A program made the translations under genes and the position numbers. From positions 1 to 17,275 of the forward strand of contig QKHF01000205.1 of assembly GCA_003250135.1 (NCBI GenBank): a DNA stretch of 17,275 bases, given 5' to 3'. This DNA comes from Paracoccaceae bacterium. Its GTDB lineage: Bacteria > Pseudomonadota > Alphaproteobacteria > Rhodobacterales > Rhodobacteraceae. A model generated the notes under the pieces. That model saw only the letters and a list, made by a program, of their open reading frames with translations. It ran no database searches and was not told the DNA's origin. This document shows positions 7,833 through 14,330 of the stretch, piece by piece. The first letter of the stretch is position 1; each line of letters begins with the position of its first letter.

Positions 7833-8246
7833 ATGATGACAGTGCGCTGTTATCTGGCGCCCTCCTCGATCGAGGGGCTGGGAGTTTATTGTCACGATTC
7901 GATCAAGAAGGGTGATGTGATCTGGCGCTTCGATCAGCGCTTTGACCGGCTGATCCCAGAGACCGACCTCGACGACCTGCCGCCGCACATGCTCGAATTC
8001 ATCGAGCGCTACACCTACTACATCGAGACCCATCCGGGGTTCGTGGCGCTCGACGTCGACGAGGGGCGGTTCATGAACCACTCGGAGTCGCCGAACTGCG
8101 CCTTCCCCGAGCCGGAACTCGGCCGCGCGCTTTGCGACATCCCGGCGGGCGTGGAGCTGACCTGCGACTACTCAAGCTTCATCCGCGGAGAGATCGTGTT
8201 CCAGCCGTCTCGTCACCGCGTGGACGGCCAGGCGGCCACGGCCTGA
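7833..8246 (+). CDS. Stand-alone SET-domain protein (putative lysine methyltransferase)
   Basis: A 137-residue protein that is almost entirely one SET domain. Visible motifs are the N-terminal S-x-I-E-G-L-G-V-Y stretch (11-19), RFMNHSESPNC (79-89), which matches the SAM-binding RFxNHSxxPN signature, and GVELTCDYSSF (106-116), the counterpart of the GEELTxDY motif, retaining the catalytic Tyr113. No pre-SET, post-SET Cys cluster or other domain is present. The family methylates protein lysines using S-adenosylmethionine; the bacterial substrate is unknown. Start at 7833 is preferred because the SET homology begins there; a 15-codon longer version from 7788 and a start at the next ATG (7836) are possible. 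It lies 154 nt after serS and is convergent with the GNAT gene. Confidence 0.85.
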   Translation: MMTVRCYLAPSSIEGLGVYCHDSIKKGDVIWRFDQRFDRLIPETDLDDLPPHMLEFIERYTYYIETHPGFVALDVDEGRFMNHSESPNCAFPEPELGRALCDIPAGVELTCDYSSFIRGEIVFQPSRHRVDGQAATA

Positions 8247-8256
8247 TGCGATCAGG
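8242..8256. terminator. Weak hairpin between convergent genes
   Basis: CCTGAT and ATCAGG form a 6-bp stem with a 3-nt loop across the SET-gene stop codon, in the 18-nt gap before the end of the convergent GNAT gene. Neither strand has a T tract after it, so it would be a poor intrinsic terminator; its place between two gene ends is the main support. Confidence 0.25.
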
Positions 8257-8264
8257 GCGTCGCC

Positions 8265-8858
8265 TCAGCGCGGCGCCTCCAACTTCCATTCCAGATTGGC
8301 CTTCACTGCGGGCCATTCCGGCGCCGTGATCGAATAGACCGCGGTGTCGCGGATGGTCCCGTTGGCCATGATCAGATGCGCCCGCAGGATCCCGTCCAGC
8401 TTCGCGCCCAGCCGCTCGATCGCCCGGCGGCTCTGGTGGTTCATGAAATGCGTGCGGAACTCGACGGCGATGCAACCGAGCTCCTCGAACGCATGGGTCA
8501 GCAGCATCAGCTTGCACTCCGTGTTGAGCGGCGTGCGCTGCACTGACTTGCGATACCAGGTGGAGCCGATCTCCAGCCGTCGGTTCGCCGCATCGATGTT
8601 CATGTAGGTGGTCATGCCGACCGCCTTGCCGTCCGGGGTCAGCGCCGCGAAAGGCAGCATCGAGCCCGCGCGCCGCAGCGCCAGCCGCCGTTCGATCTCG
8701 GCCCCGACAGCCTCGGGCGCCGGGACGGTGGTGTACCAGAGGCGGTGAAGCTCGCCGTCGGCGGCGGCCTCGACCAGATCGGCCTCATGCGCAGCGGTGA
8801 GCGGAACGAGCGAGGCATGGGCGCCGTGACGCTCAAAGGCGGGGGGCCAAACATCCAT
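8265..8858 (-). CDS. GNAT-family N-acetyltransferase, RimJ/RimL-like
   Basis: A 197-residue cytoplasmic acetyl-CoA-dependent acetyltransferase. It resembles the RimJ/RimL branch, which acetylates ribosomal protein N-termini or small molecules: central E-I-G-S-T-W-Y segment (the core beta strand with a W-Y pair), then LNTECKLMLLTHAFEELG (the acetyl-CoA helix region), then VEFRTHFMNHQSRRAIERLG, where N-x-x-S-x-x-A-I-E-R-L-G is the usual closing motif. The start at 8858 is chosen because GGAG lies 9 nt upstream and the W-P-P-A-F-E opening fits the family; an ATG at 8882 has no ribosome site. The same frame stays open far upstream but overlaps surE and is not real coding. The substrate cannot be predicted. 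It is divergent from surE and convergent with the SET gene. Confidence 0.88.
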   Translation of the reverse strand: MDVWPPAFERHGAHASLVPLTAAHEADLVEAAADGELHRLWYTTVPAPEAVGAEIERRLALRRAGSMLPFAALTPDGKAVGMTTYMNIDAANRRLEIGSTWYRKSVQRTPLNTECKLMLLTHAFEELGCIAVEFRTHFMNHQSRRAIERLGAKLDGILRAHLIMANGTIRDTAVYSITAPEWPAVKANLEWKLEAPR

Positions 8859-8910
8859 CGACTGCGACTCCAAAGCTGCCATTCGCGCGGATTCAGAGCC
8901 GGTTTTGGAC

Positions 8911-8934
8911 CGAAGCGCAACGGTTGGCGCTTCG
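8911..8934. repeat. Perfect 8-bp inverted repeat between divergent GNAT and surE genes
   Basis: CGAAGCGC (8911-8918) and GCGCTTCG (8927-8934) are exact reverse complements around an 8-nt centre. It lies in the 150-nt gap between the divergent GNAT and surE starts, where promoters for both must sit. It could be an operator or an RNA hairpin. I saw no convincing -35/-10 pair next to it. Confidence 0.5.
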
Positions 8935-9008
8935 TGTTGCGGGAAGCGGTGGACGCAAACTCCGCCGCGCGCTATGCGTCGCCGGGAACCAAACGGGGCG
9001 GGCCGGGC

Positions 9009-9782
9009 ATGCGTATCCTCATCACCAATGACGACGGGATCAACGCGCCCGGATTGAAGGTCGCGGAAAAGATCGCCGCCGAAATCGCCGGACCTGACGG
9101 CGAGCTTTGGGTCGTGGCCCCGGAGTTCGAGGTCTCCGCCATTTCCCACGCCATCACCTATAACGGACCGATCCGCATGTCCGAGCACGCGCCGCGTCGG
9201 GTCGCCCTGTCGGGCACGCCCGCCGACTGCGTGATCGTCGCCTTGGGCCGGCTGATGCCGCAGCCGCCGGACCTGGTGATCTCGGGCGTCAACCGCGGAC
9301 ACAACGTCGCCGAGGACGTGGTCTATTCCGGCACGGTGGGCGGCGCGATGGAGGGCGCCTTGCAGGGCGTGCGCTCGATCGCGCTCAGCCAGTTCTACCG
9401 CAGCGGACCGGATGCGCCCGACGACCTGTTCGACGCCGCGCGCGCTTGCGGCGCGGACATCGTGCGACGCGTCCTGACCGCGCCGTGGCCGGATGACGTG
9501 TTCTACAACGTGAATTTCCCCGCCGTGCGGTCTGAATTGGTGAAGGGCGTGCGGGTCGCGCCGCAGGGCCGACGCGAAGCAGGCGTGTTCGAGGCGGTGC
9601 GGCAGGACTCGCCCAACGGCAAGCCGCTGGAGTGGATCCGGCACCGGCTGGTGAACCTCTCCGCCGATCCGGCGAGCGACGCGCCGCTCTGCGTGGGCGG
9701 CTGGGTCACGGTCACGCCGCTCCGGCCCGACCTGAACGCCGGCGACGCCTTCGAGGGCGCGCGCGCGGCTGTGGAACGCTGA
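9009..9782 (+). CDS. surE: 5'-nucleotidase / stationary-phase survival protein SurE
   Basis: Metal-dependent phosphatase acting on nucleoside monophosphates (and, in some species, short polyphosphate). The 257-residue protein begins with the invariant ILITNDDG motif; the metal ligands expected by family are Asp8, Asp9, Ser43 (in FEVSAIS) and Asn95 (in SGVNRGHN). The SGTPADCV segment (68-75) and the YSGTVGGAMEG segment that follows are also typical. The start at 9009 is fixed by this N-terminal motif; a GGGCGGG stretch lies just upstream. It is followed after 15 nt by pcm and then by a LysM/LytM lipoprotein, the same order as the gammaproteobacterial surE-pcm-nlpD operon but without rpoS. Confidence 0.97.
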   Translation: MRILITNDDGINAPGLKVAEKIAAEIAGPDGELWVVAPEFEVSAISHAITYNGPIRMSEHAPRRVALSGTPADCVIVALGRLMPQPPDLVISGVNRGHNVAEDVVYSGTVGGAMEGALQGVRSIALSQFYRSGPDAPDDLFDAARACGADIVRRVLTAPWPDDVFYNVNFPAVRSELVKGVRVAPQGRREAGVFEAVRQDSPNGKPLEWIRHRLVNLSADPASDAPLCVGGWVTVTPLRPDLNAGDAFEGARAAVER

Positions 9783-9797
9783 TAGGATCGCGCTGAG

Positions 9798-10469
9798 ATG
9801 GTCCAATCCTTCGACAACGGGAACGGCGCAAGCACTGAAGCCGAACGCCGGATGCAGCTGATCTTTTCGCTGCGCCGGAACGGCGTGACGGACACGCGCG
9901 TGCTGAACGCGATCGAGCAGACCCCGCGTGAGATGTTCGTGGAGAAGCTGTTTCTCGACGCCGCGATGGAGGACACCGCGCTGCCGATCTCCTGCGGGCA
10001 GACGATCAGCCAGCCCACCGTTGTCGGCCTGATGACGCAGGCGCTGAAGGTGCAGCCGCGGCACCGGGTGCTGGAGATCGGCACCGGCTCAGGCTATCAG
10101 GCCGCGGTGCTCGCCCGTCTCTGCCGCCGCGTCTACACCATCGAGCGGCACGAGCCTCTGGCGAAACTGGCCAAGCAGAGATTCGAGAAGATGGGCCTGC
10201 ACAACGTGACCACGCGCCTCGGCGACGGCGCGCTCGGCTGGCCCGAACAGGCTCCGTTCGACCGCATCATGATCACCGCTGCGGCCGAAGATCCGCCCGC
10301 CAAGCTGATGGAGCAGCTTGCGGTCGGCGGGATCATGGTGGCGCCGCTGGGCCATGCCGGCGACCTTCAACATCTTGTGAAAATCACCAAGACCGACGAA
10401 GGTTTGGAGTATGAAGAATTGACGCCCGTGCGGTTCGTGCCGCTTCTGGGCGGCGTGGCGCGGGAATAA
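9798..10469 (+). CDS. pcm: Protein-L-isoaspartate O-methyltransferase
   Basis: Methylates isoaspartyl residues in aged proteins with S-adenosylmethionine, starting their repair. The 223-residue sequence shows the substrate-binding loop CGQTISQP (66-73), preceded by the PIS segment, SAM-binding motif I VLEIGTGSGYQAAVLA (from 91), the acidic residue Glu in VYTIERHE, and the C-terminal R-F-V-P-L-L-G-G segment characteristic of PIMT. The N-terminus up to about residue 18 is variable. AGGA lies about 10 nt before the ATG. The gene is downstream of surE by 15 nt and cotranscribed in all likelihood. Its stop codon lies in a 12-bp tandem repeat that supplies a second in-frame TAA four codons later. 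Confidence 0.96.
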   Translation: MVQSFDNGNGASTEAERRMQLIFSLRRNGVTDTRVLNAIEQTPREMFVEKLFLDAAMEDTALPISCGQTISQPTVVGLMTQALKVQPRHRVLEIGTGSGYQAAVLARLCRRVYTIERHEPLAKLAKQRFEKMGLHNVTTRLGDGALGWPEQAPFDRIMITAAAEDPPAKLMEQLAVGGIMVAPLGHAGDLQHLVKITKTDEGLEYEELTPVRFVPLLGGVARE

Positions 10470-10488
10470 GGCGCGCAATAAGACGCGC
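10465..10488 (+). repeat. 12-bp tandem repeat across the pcm stop codon
   Basis: Two copies of AATAAGRCGCGC (10465-10476 and 10477-10488) differ at one base. The first contains the pcm TAA stop (10467-10469); the second gives an in-frame TAA at 10479-10481. The copies also let GGCGCG (10470-10475) pair with CGCGCC (10484-10489) around an 8-nt loop, with no T tract after it. Confidence 0.75.
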
Positions 10489-10529
10489 CGGACGCGGTGG
10501 GGTTTGTGATTGAGGAGCCGAGTGGTTTG

Positions 10530-11840
10530 ATGATTGAGAGTGATGAAATTTGCAGCGCGCCGACATGGCGCCGCAGGGTCGCCCATCGGATTTTCGCCGC
10601 GGCCCTGATCGGCGCGGGATTGACCGGATGCGGCAGCCAGGTCGCGGCGCCGATCGACTTCCGTGGAACTGACCCCGACGCCACCGCGACCTCGCCAACC
10701 GCGACACCCAACCAACAGGGCGTCGTCCGGATCGACAATTACGACGCCGTGGTTGCGCGCAAGGGCGACACGATCGAGTCGATCGCGGCCCGACTTGGCA
10801 TCTCCGCCTCGGAACTGGCGGCCTATAACGGCTTCCCGGCGGGTTTCACGCCACGCGACGGCGACATCCTTGTGCTGCCGCCGCGTCCGGGCGGCTACGG
10901 CGCGACCCGCGGAACTCAGCTCGCCGCCACGTCGCCCAGCACGGCATCCACGGCGCCCGCTGCCGGGACCACCGAACGGTGGAGCCCAGCCATCGCCGCA
11001 GCGGCCATCGAGCGGGGCGGAGAGCCGACCGCAACGCCGACCGGGGCCGGGGCTTACGACCCTCAATACGGAGGGGCGCAGGACGGTTCGGACTCGCTGT
11101 TCGCGCCGCTGGCCGAACCGCTGGAGCCGCCCACCCAGACCGCCGCAGCGTCGTCGGCCGGCGTCACCCGCTATCGCCCGAGCGGAAATGAGCGGACCTA
11201 CATCGCCTCGGCGGGCGACACGATGTTCTCCATCGCCAACCGCTATACGATCACGGTCGGCGAACTGGCCTACGCCAATGGCATGCAAGCGAGCGACGCG
11301 ATCAGCCCGGGTCAGGTGCTGATCATTCCCGATTTCGGCTCACCGCCTCCGGTCGCGATGGAAACAACGGTCGCGACCCCGGCGCCCAGCGGAGGCGAGA
11401 TCGTAATCGAGCAACCCGGCGCCGCTCCGATGGAGGTCGCCGCCGCCTCGCCCACGGCGCAGCCTGCCGCCTCAGACAGCGGAGCCCAGTTCCTCAGCCC
11501 GGTTTCGGGTCCGATCGCCGAGGCCTATACCGCGAAGCGCGGCGGCATCGAATTCGGCGTCGCGCCGGGAACGCCCGTTCGCGCGTCCGAGGACGGGGTC
11601 GTGGTGCTGGTTTCGAAGTCGCTTGGCGGCTTGGGGACCATCATTCTTGTGCGCCACAGCCAGGAATACATGACCGTCTACGGCCGAGTTAAGAATGACC
11701 GCCTCGTCGAAAAGGGGCAGAAGGTGAAACGCGGTCAGACGATCGCCACGGTGGCCGAGCCCTCCGCCGGACGAGAGCCGACCCTGCATTTCGAGATCCG
11801 CCGCGGAACCGACAGCATCGATCCCGAGCCGCTGATCTGA
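10530..11840 (+). CDS. LysM and degenerate LytM (M23) lipoprotein, NlpD-like
   Basis: A 436-residue envelope protein. An Arg-rich N-region (14-20) and hydrophobic stretch lead to the lipobox LTGC with Cys34 as the likely lipidated residue. LysM domains lie at about 71-116 and 223-267, separated by Pro/Ala/Thr-rich linkers, with an M23/LytM domain at 321-430. The LytM active site is degenerate: the usual H-x-x-x-D zinc ligands are Arg337 and Glu341, the Y-x-H motif reads Y384-G-R386, and the H-x-H motif is T418-L-H420. Such proteins (NlpD, EnvC) activate cell-wall amidases rather than cut peptidoglycan. Position after surE-pcm supports an NlpD role. The ATG at 10530 follows GAGGAG by 12 nt; an in-frame GTG at 10497 is an alternative start. 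Confidence 0.9.
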   Translation: MIESDEICSAPTWRRRVAHRIFAAALIGAGLTGCGSQVAAPIDFRGTDPDATATSPTATPNQQGVVRIDNYDAVVARKGDTIESIAARLGISASELAAYNGFPAGFTPRDGDILVLPPRPGGYGATRGTQLAATSPSTASTAPAAGTTERWSPAIAAAAIERGGEPTATPTGAGAYDPQYGGAQDGSDSLFAPLAEPLEPPTQTAAASSAGVTRYRPSGNERTYIASAGDTMFSIANRYTITVGELAYANGMQASDAISPGQVLIIPDFGSPPPVAMETTVATPAPSGGEIVIEQPGAAPMEVAAASPTAQPAASDSGAQFLSPVSGPIAEAYTAKRGGIEFGVAPGTPVRASEDGVVVLVSKSLGGLGTIILVRHSQEYMTVYGRVKNDRLVEKGQKVKRGQTIATVAEPSAGREPTLHFEIRRGTDSIDPEPLI

Positions 11841-11841
11841 A

Positions 11842-11857
11842 CCGCTCAGCCGAGCGG
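11842..11857. terminator. Hairpin at convergent gene ends (weak terminator candidate)
   Basis: CCGCTC (11842-11847) and GAGCGG (11852-11857) form a 6-bp stem with a 4-nt loop. It begins in the 5-nt gap between the stop of the lipoprotein gene and the stop of the convergent ATPase gene, overlapping the last codons of the latter. No T tract follows on either strand. It could serve both transcripts as a weak bidirectional terminator. Confidence 0.35.
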
Positions 11858-12706
11858 CTTGCCCAGCCGCCCGGCCAAATCCTGAATAAACTGCCAGGCG
11901 ACGCGGCCCGAAACGGCGCCGCGGGTTTGCCGCCACTCAATGGCCTCGGCGCGCAATGCGTCGGGGTCCATGTCCAGCCCGTAGGCGCTGCAATACCCTT
12001 CGATCATCGCCAGGTATTCGTCCTGACTGCACGGGTGGAATCCCAGCCACAGGCCGAACCGGTCGGACAGGCTGACCTTCTCCTCCGTCGCCTCGGACGG
12101 GTTGATGGCGGTCGAGCGTTCGTTCTCGATCATGTCGCGCGGCATCAGGTGCCGCCGGTTCGAGGTGGCGTAGAACAGCACGTTGGGCGGGCGTCCCTCG
12201 ACGCCGCCGTCCAGCACCGCCTTCAGCGACTTGTAGTGGCTGTCGCCGTGATCGAAGGAGAGGTCGTCGCAGAACAGCAGGAACCGGCGGTCTGGCTCTG
12301 CGCGCAACAACCGCAGAAGCCGCGGCAGGCTGGGGATGTCCTCGCGGTGCAACTCGATCAGGATCAGGGAATGCGGCCGGTCCGCGTTCGCCTCGGCGTG
12401 CACCGCTTTTACCAGAGAGCTTTTGCCCATCCCCCGCGCGCCCCAGAGCAGCGCATTGTTGGCGGGCAGCCCGTCGCGAAACCGCAAGGTGTTCGCCATC
12501 AGCGTGTCGCGCGCCCTGTCGACGCCCAGCAGCAGCCCCATCGCGACGCGCGCGACCACAGGGGCCGGGTCCAGCCGGTCGGGCTCCACCCGCCAGGTGA
12601 AAGCTTCCGCGGCGGAGAAATCCGGGTTCAGCGGCGGCGGGCTGATCCGCTCCAGCGCGTCGGCGATGCGGGAGAGCGCGGAGGCGAGCTTCTTCCCCTC
12701 GCCCAT
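11846..12706 (-). CDS. DUF815-family P-loop ATPase
   Basis: A 286-residue AAA-like ATPase of the DUF815/COG2607 group, whose cellular role is not established. The Walker A motif is GARGMGKSS (89-97, Lys95), Walker B is FLLFCDDLSF (142-151) with Asp147-Asp148 in place of the more usual Asp-Glu, and a sensor-1-like FYATSNRRHL follows (about 178-187). A helical C-terminal region contains a D-R-F-G-L-W-L-G-F-H segment typical of the family. No membrane helix or signal peptide is seen. The start codon shares one base with the tatC stop (TGATG at 12704-12708), so it is translated with the tat operon and is likely its last gene. A function connected to Tat export is inference from this coupling only. 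Confidence 0.93.
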   Translation of the reverse strand: MGEGKKLASALSRIADALERISPPPLNPDFSAAEAFTWRVEPDRLDPAPVVARVAMGLLLGVDRARDTLMANTLRFRDGLPANNALLWGARGMGKSSLVKAVHAEANADRPHSLILIELHREDIPSLPRLLRLLRAEPDRRFLLFCDDLSFDHGDSHYKSLKAVLDGGVEGRPPNVLFYATSNRRHLMPRDMIENERSTAINPSEATEEKVSLSDRFGLWLGFHPCSQDEYLAMIEGYCSAYGLDMDPDALRAEAIEWRQTRGAVSGRVAWQFIQDLAGRLGKPLG

Positions 12707-13569
12707 CAGGCGTCGCCCTCCGCCTCGTCGAAATCCGCCTCGTCCTCCTCCCGTTCGGCGGCGCGCTTCTTCTCGGAGGCGCGCACGAGATGGATCGAGA
12801 TTTCGTAGAGCAGGTAGACTGCGGTTCCGAGGCCGATCTGGCTGATCACGTCGGGCGGCGTCAGCACGGCGGCGATGGCGGCGATGCCGACGATGGCGTA
12901 TTTGCGTTTCGAGGCGAGACCATCGGCGGTGACGATCCCCACGCGGCCCAAAAGCGTCAGCAGAACAGGCAGTTGGAACGAAATCCCGAAGGCGAGGATC
13001 AGCTTCATCGACAGCGAAAGATACTCGTTCACCTTGCCGAGGAACTCGATCTTAACGCCCTCGCCGCCCGAATCCTGCCCTAGCGTCTGGAAGCCGAGGA
13101 AGAAGTCGTAGGCCAGCGGCATGATGAGGAAGTAGACAAAGGACGCGCCCGCCACGAACAGGACCGGGGTGGCGATCAGGAACGGCGCGAAGGCGGCCTT
13201 CTCATCCCGGTAAAGGCCGGGCGCCACGAACAGCCATATCTGCGAGGCGATGATCGGAAAGGAGACGAAAAAGCCCCCGAACAGCGCCAGCTTCAGGTAG
13301 GTGAAGAACGCCTCCTGCGGCGCGGTGAAGATCAGCTGCGGCACCTGCCCGCGATCCAGCATGATCCGCTCCAGCGGGGCGGTCAGGAACTGGTAGATGT
13401 CCTCCGCCACCACGTAGCAGCCGATCATCGCAACCGTCAGCGCGACGACGCACCAGATCAGCCGGGTGCGCAGCTCCATCAGGTGCTCGATCAGCGGCGC
13501 CTTCGAGGCGTCGACCTCGTCGTAATCCTTGGGACGGGGCGCGTCCTGTTTCTTCGCGGGCGCGCTCAT
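12706..13569 (-). CDS. tatC: Sec-independent protein translocase TatC
   Basis: Polytopic inner-membrane core of the twin-arginine translocase, which receives folded precursor proteins. The 287-residue protein has six predicted helices, the signal-peptide recognition segment HLMELRTRL (29-37, Glu32, Arg34), FVAPGLYRDEK (114-124, Glu123) in the first cytoplasmic loop, and TPPDVISQ near helix 5. At the helix-4 site where E. coli TatC has Glu170 the sequence reads FQLP, with Gln. It is longer than the E. coli protein because of an approximately 24-residue charged N-terminus and an acidic C-terminal tail rich in Glu and Asp. It overlaps tatB upstream (ATGA) and the DUF815 ATPase gene downstream (one base). 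Confidence 0.98.
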   Translation of the reverse strand: MSAPAKKQDAPRPKDYDEVDASKAPLIEHLMELRTRLIWCVVALTVAMIGCYVVAEDIYQFLTAPLERIMLDRGQVPQLIFTAPQEAFFTYLKLALFGGFFVSFPIIASQIWLFVAPGLYRDEKAAFAPFLIATPVLFVAGASFVYFLIMPLAYDFFLGFQTLGQDSGGEGVKIEFLGKVNEYLSLSMKLILAFGISFQLPVLLTLLGRVGIVTADGLASKRKYAIVGIAAIAAVLTPPDVISQIGLGTAVYLLYEISIHLVRASEKKRAAEREEDEADFDEAEGDA

Positions 13570-13964
13570 CCGGCGTCTTTCGCCTCAGTCTTGGGGGCTT
13601 CCACGGGGCCCGCCGGCTCCGGCGCGGGTTCAGCCGCGGGCGTCTTCACCGGCTCGACCGGAACCGGACGCGGCTCGGACGACGCGTGAACTTCGGATTT
13701 AGAGGGCGTTTTGGCGCCGCCGCCGATATCGCCGACCTTCATCGATTTCAGGTCCGAGAGGTGGCGGCGCGCATCCTGCAATTCCTGCAGGTCCATCTCG
13801 CGTGCGGCGTCGTCCATCGAGCGCTGGAATTCGCGCGCGACGCTGCGCGCCCGGCCGACATACTGGCCAACGGTCCGCAGCATTCGGGGAAGCTCTTTCG
13901 GGCCGACGACGATCAACGCCACGACTCCGATCAGCAGAAGCTCCGACCAGCCAACGTCGAACAT
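13566..13964 (-). CDS. tatB: Sec-independent protein translocase TatB
   Basis: Single-span membrane component that forms the TatBC receptor complex. The 132-residue protein has the expected layout: a short N-terminal hydrophobic helix starting MFDVGWSELLLIG, the hinge VGPKELPRMLR (about 20-30), a long amphipathic helix (about 30-75) and a Pro/Glu/Ala-rich disordered tail. The GPKELP hinge and MFDVGWSE opening separate it from TatA. It starts 28 nt after tatA and its stop overlaps the tatC start in an ATGA, so translation is coupled. AAGG upstream of the ATG is a weak ribosome site. Confidence 0.95.
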   Translation of the reverse strand: MFDVGWSELLLIGVVALIVVGPKELPRMLRTVGQYVGRARSVAREFQRSMDDAAREMDLQELQDARRHLSDLKSMKVGDIGGGAKTPSKSEVHASSEPRPVPVEPVKTPAAEPAPEPAGPVEAPKTEAKDAG

Positions 13965-13992
13965 TCAGGGCGCCTTTCCGGCGAAGGAGCGC

Positions 13993-14208
13993 TCAGGCGT
14001 CCTTCTTCTCCTCGGACGGCGTCACGTCGACCGGCTCACTGTGCGATCTTTCAACCTTCTCGGGCTCGTCCGGATCTTCGGCCATGCCCTTCTTGAAGCT
14101 CTTGATGCCTTTGGCCATGTCGCCCATCAGCTCCGAAATCTTGCCGCGCCCGAACAAGAGCACAAGCAAGAGCACCACGATGAGGATTTGCCAGACGCTG
14201 AGGCCCAT
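13993..14208 (-). CDS. tatA: Sec-independent protein translocase TatA
   Basis: Small pore-forming component of the Tat translocase. The 71-residue protein has one N-terminal hydrophobic helix (about 5-19), the FGRGKISELMGDMAKGIKSF stretch with the conserved Phe-Gly hinge and following amphipathic helix, and an acidic then mixed-charge tail ending EEKKDA. GGGAG lies 8 nt before the ATG. It heads the operon tatA-tatB-tatC-DUF815 ATPase. A 122-nt gap separates it from the ABC ATPase gene upstream, so it probably has its own promoter, though I could find only a poor candidate (TTTCCG, 17 nt, TATGTA on the minus strand). Confidence 0.95.
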   Translation of the reverse strand: MGLSVWQILIVVLLLVLLFGRGKISELMGDMAKGIKSFKKGMAEDPDEPEKVERSHSEPVDVTPSEEKKDA

Positions 14209-14302
14209 ATCGTATCTCCCTGGCCGAACCTAAGGATTTCGCGCGCTTCCGGCGCAGTTCGTTCGGCGTTTCACTGGTTACATAGCGGCAAGATGCGCCC
14301 GC

Positions 14303-14329
14303 GGAAAGGCCGATCGGCTCGATCTTTCC
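14303..14329 (-). terminator. Hairpin just after the ABC ATPase stop (possible terminator)
   Basis: GGAAAG and CTTTCC (14303-14308 and 14324-14329) can pair around a centre containing the 10-bp palindrome GCCGATCGGC (14309-14318). It lies one base beyond the ABC ATPase stop codon on the minus strand. There is no T tract, so it may be a weak or Rho-assisted terminator, or only a structured leader for tatA. Confidence 0.3.
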
Positions 14330-14330
14330 A

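Noticed and set aside
8859..10064. Long minus-strand open frame continuing the GNAT gene over surE and pcm
   Set aside because: It is antisense to two well-supported genes, has shadow-like Arg/His/Gly composition, and the GNAT homology begins at about 8858 behind a GGAG site.
10089..11288. Minus-strand 399-codon open frame opposite pcm and the lipoprotein gene
   Set aside because: Low-complexity Arg/Gly-rich translation with no domain, opposite genes with clear families; a high-GC artefact.
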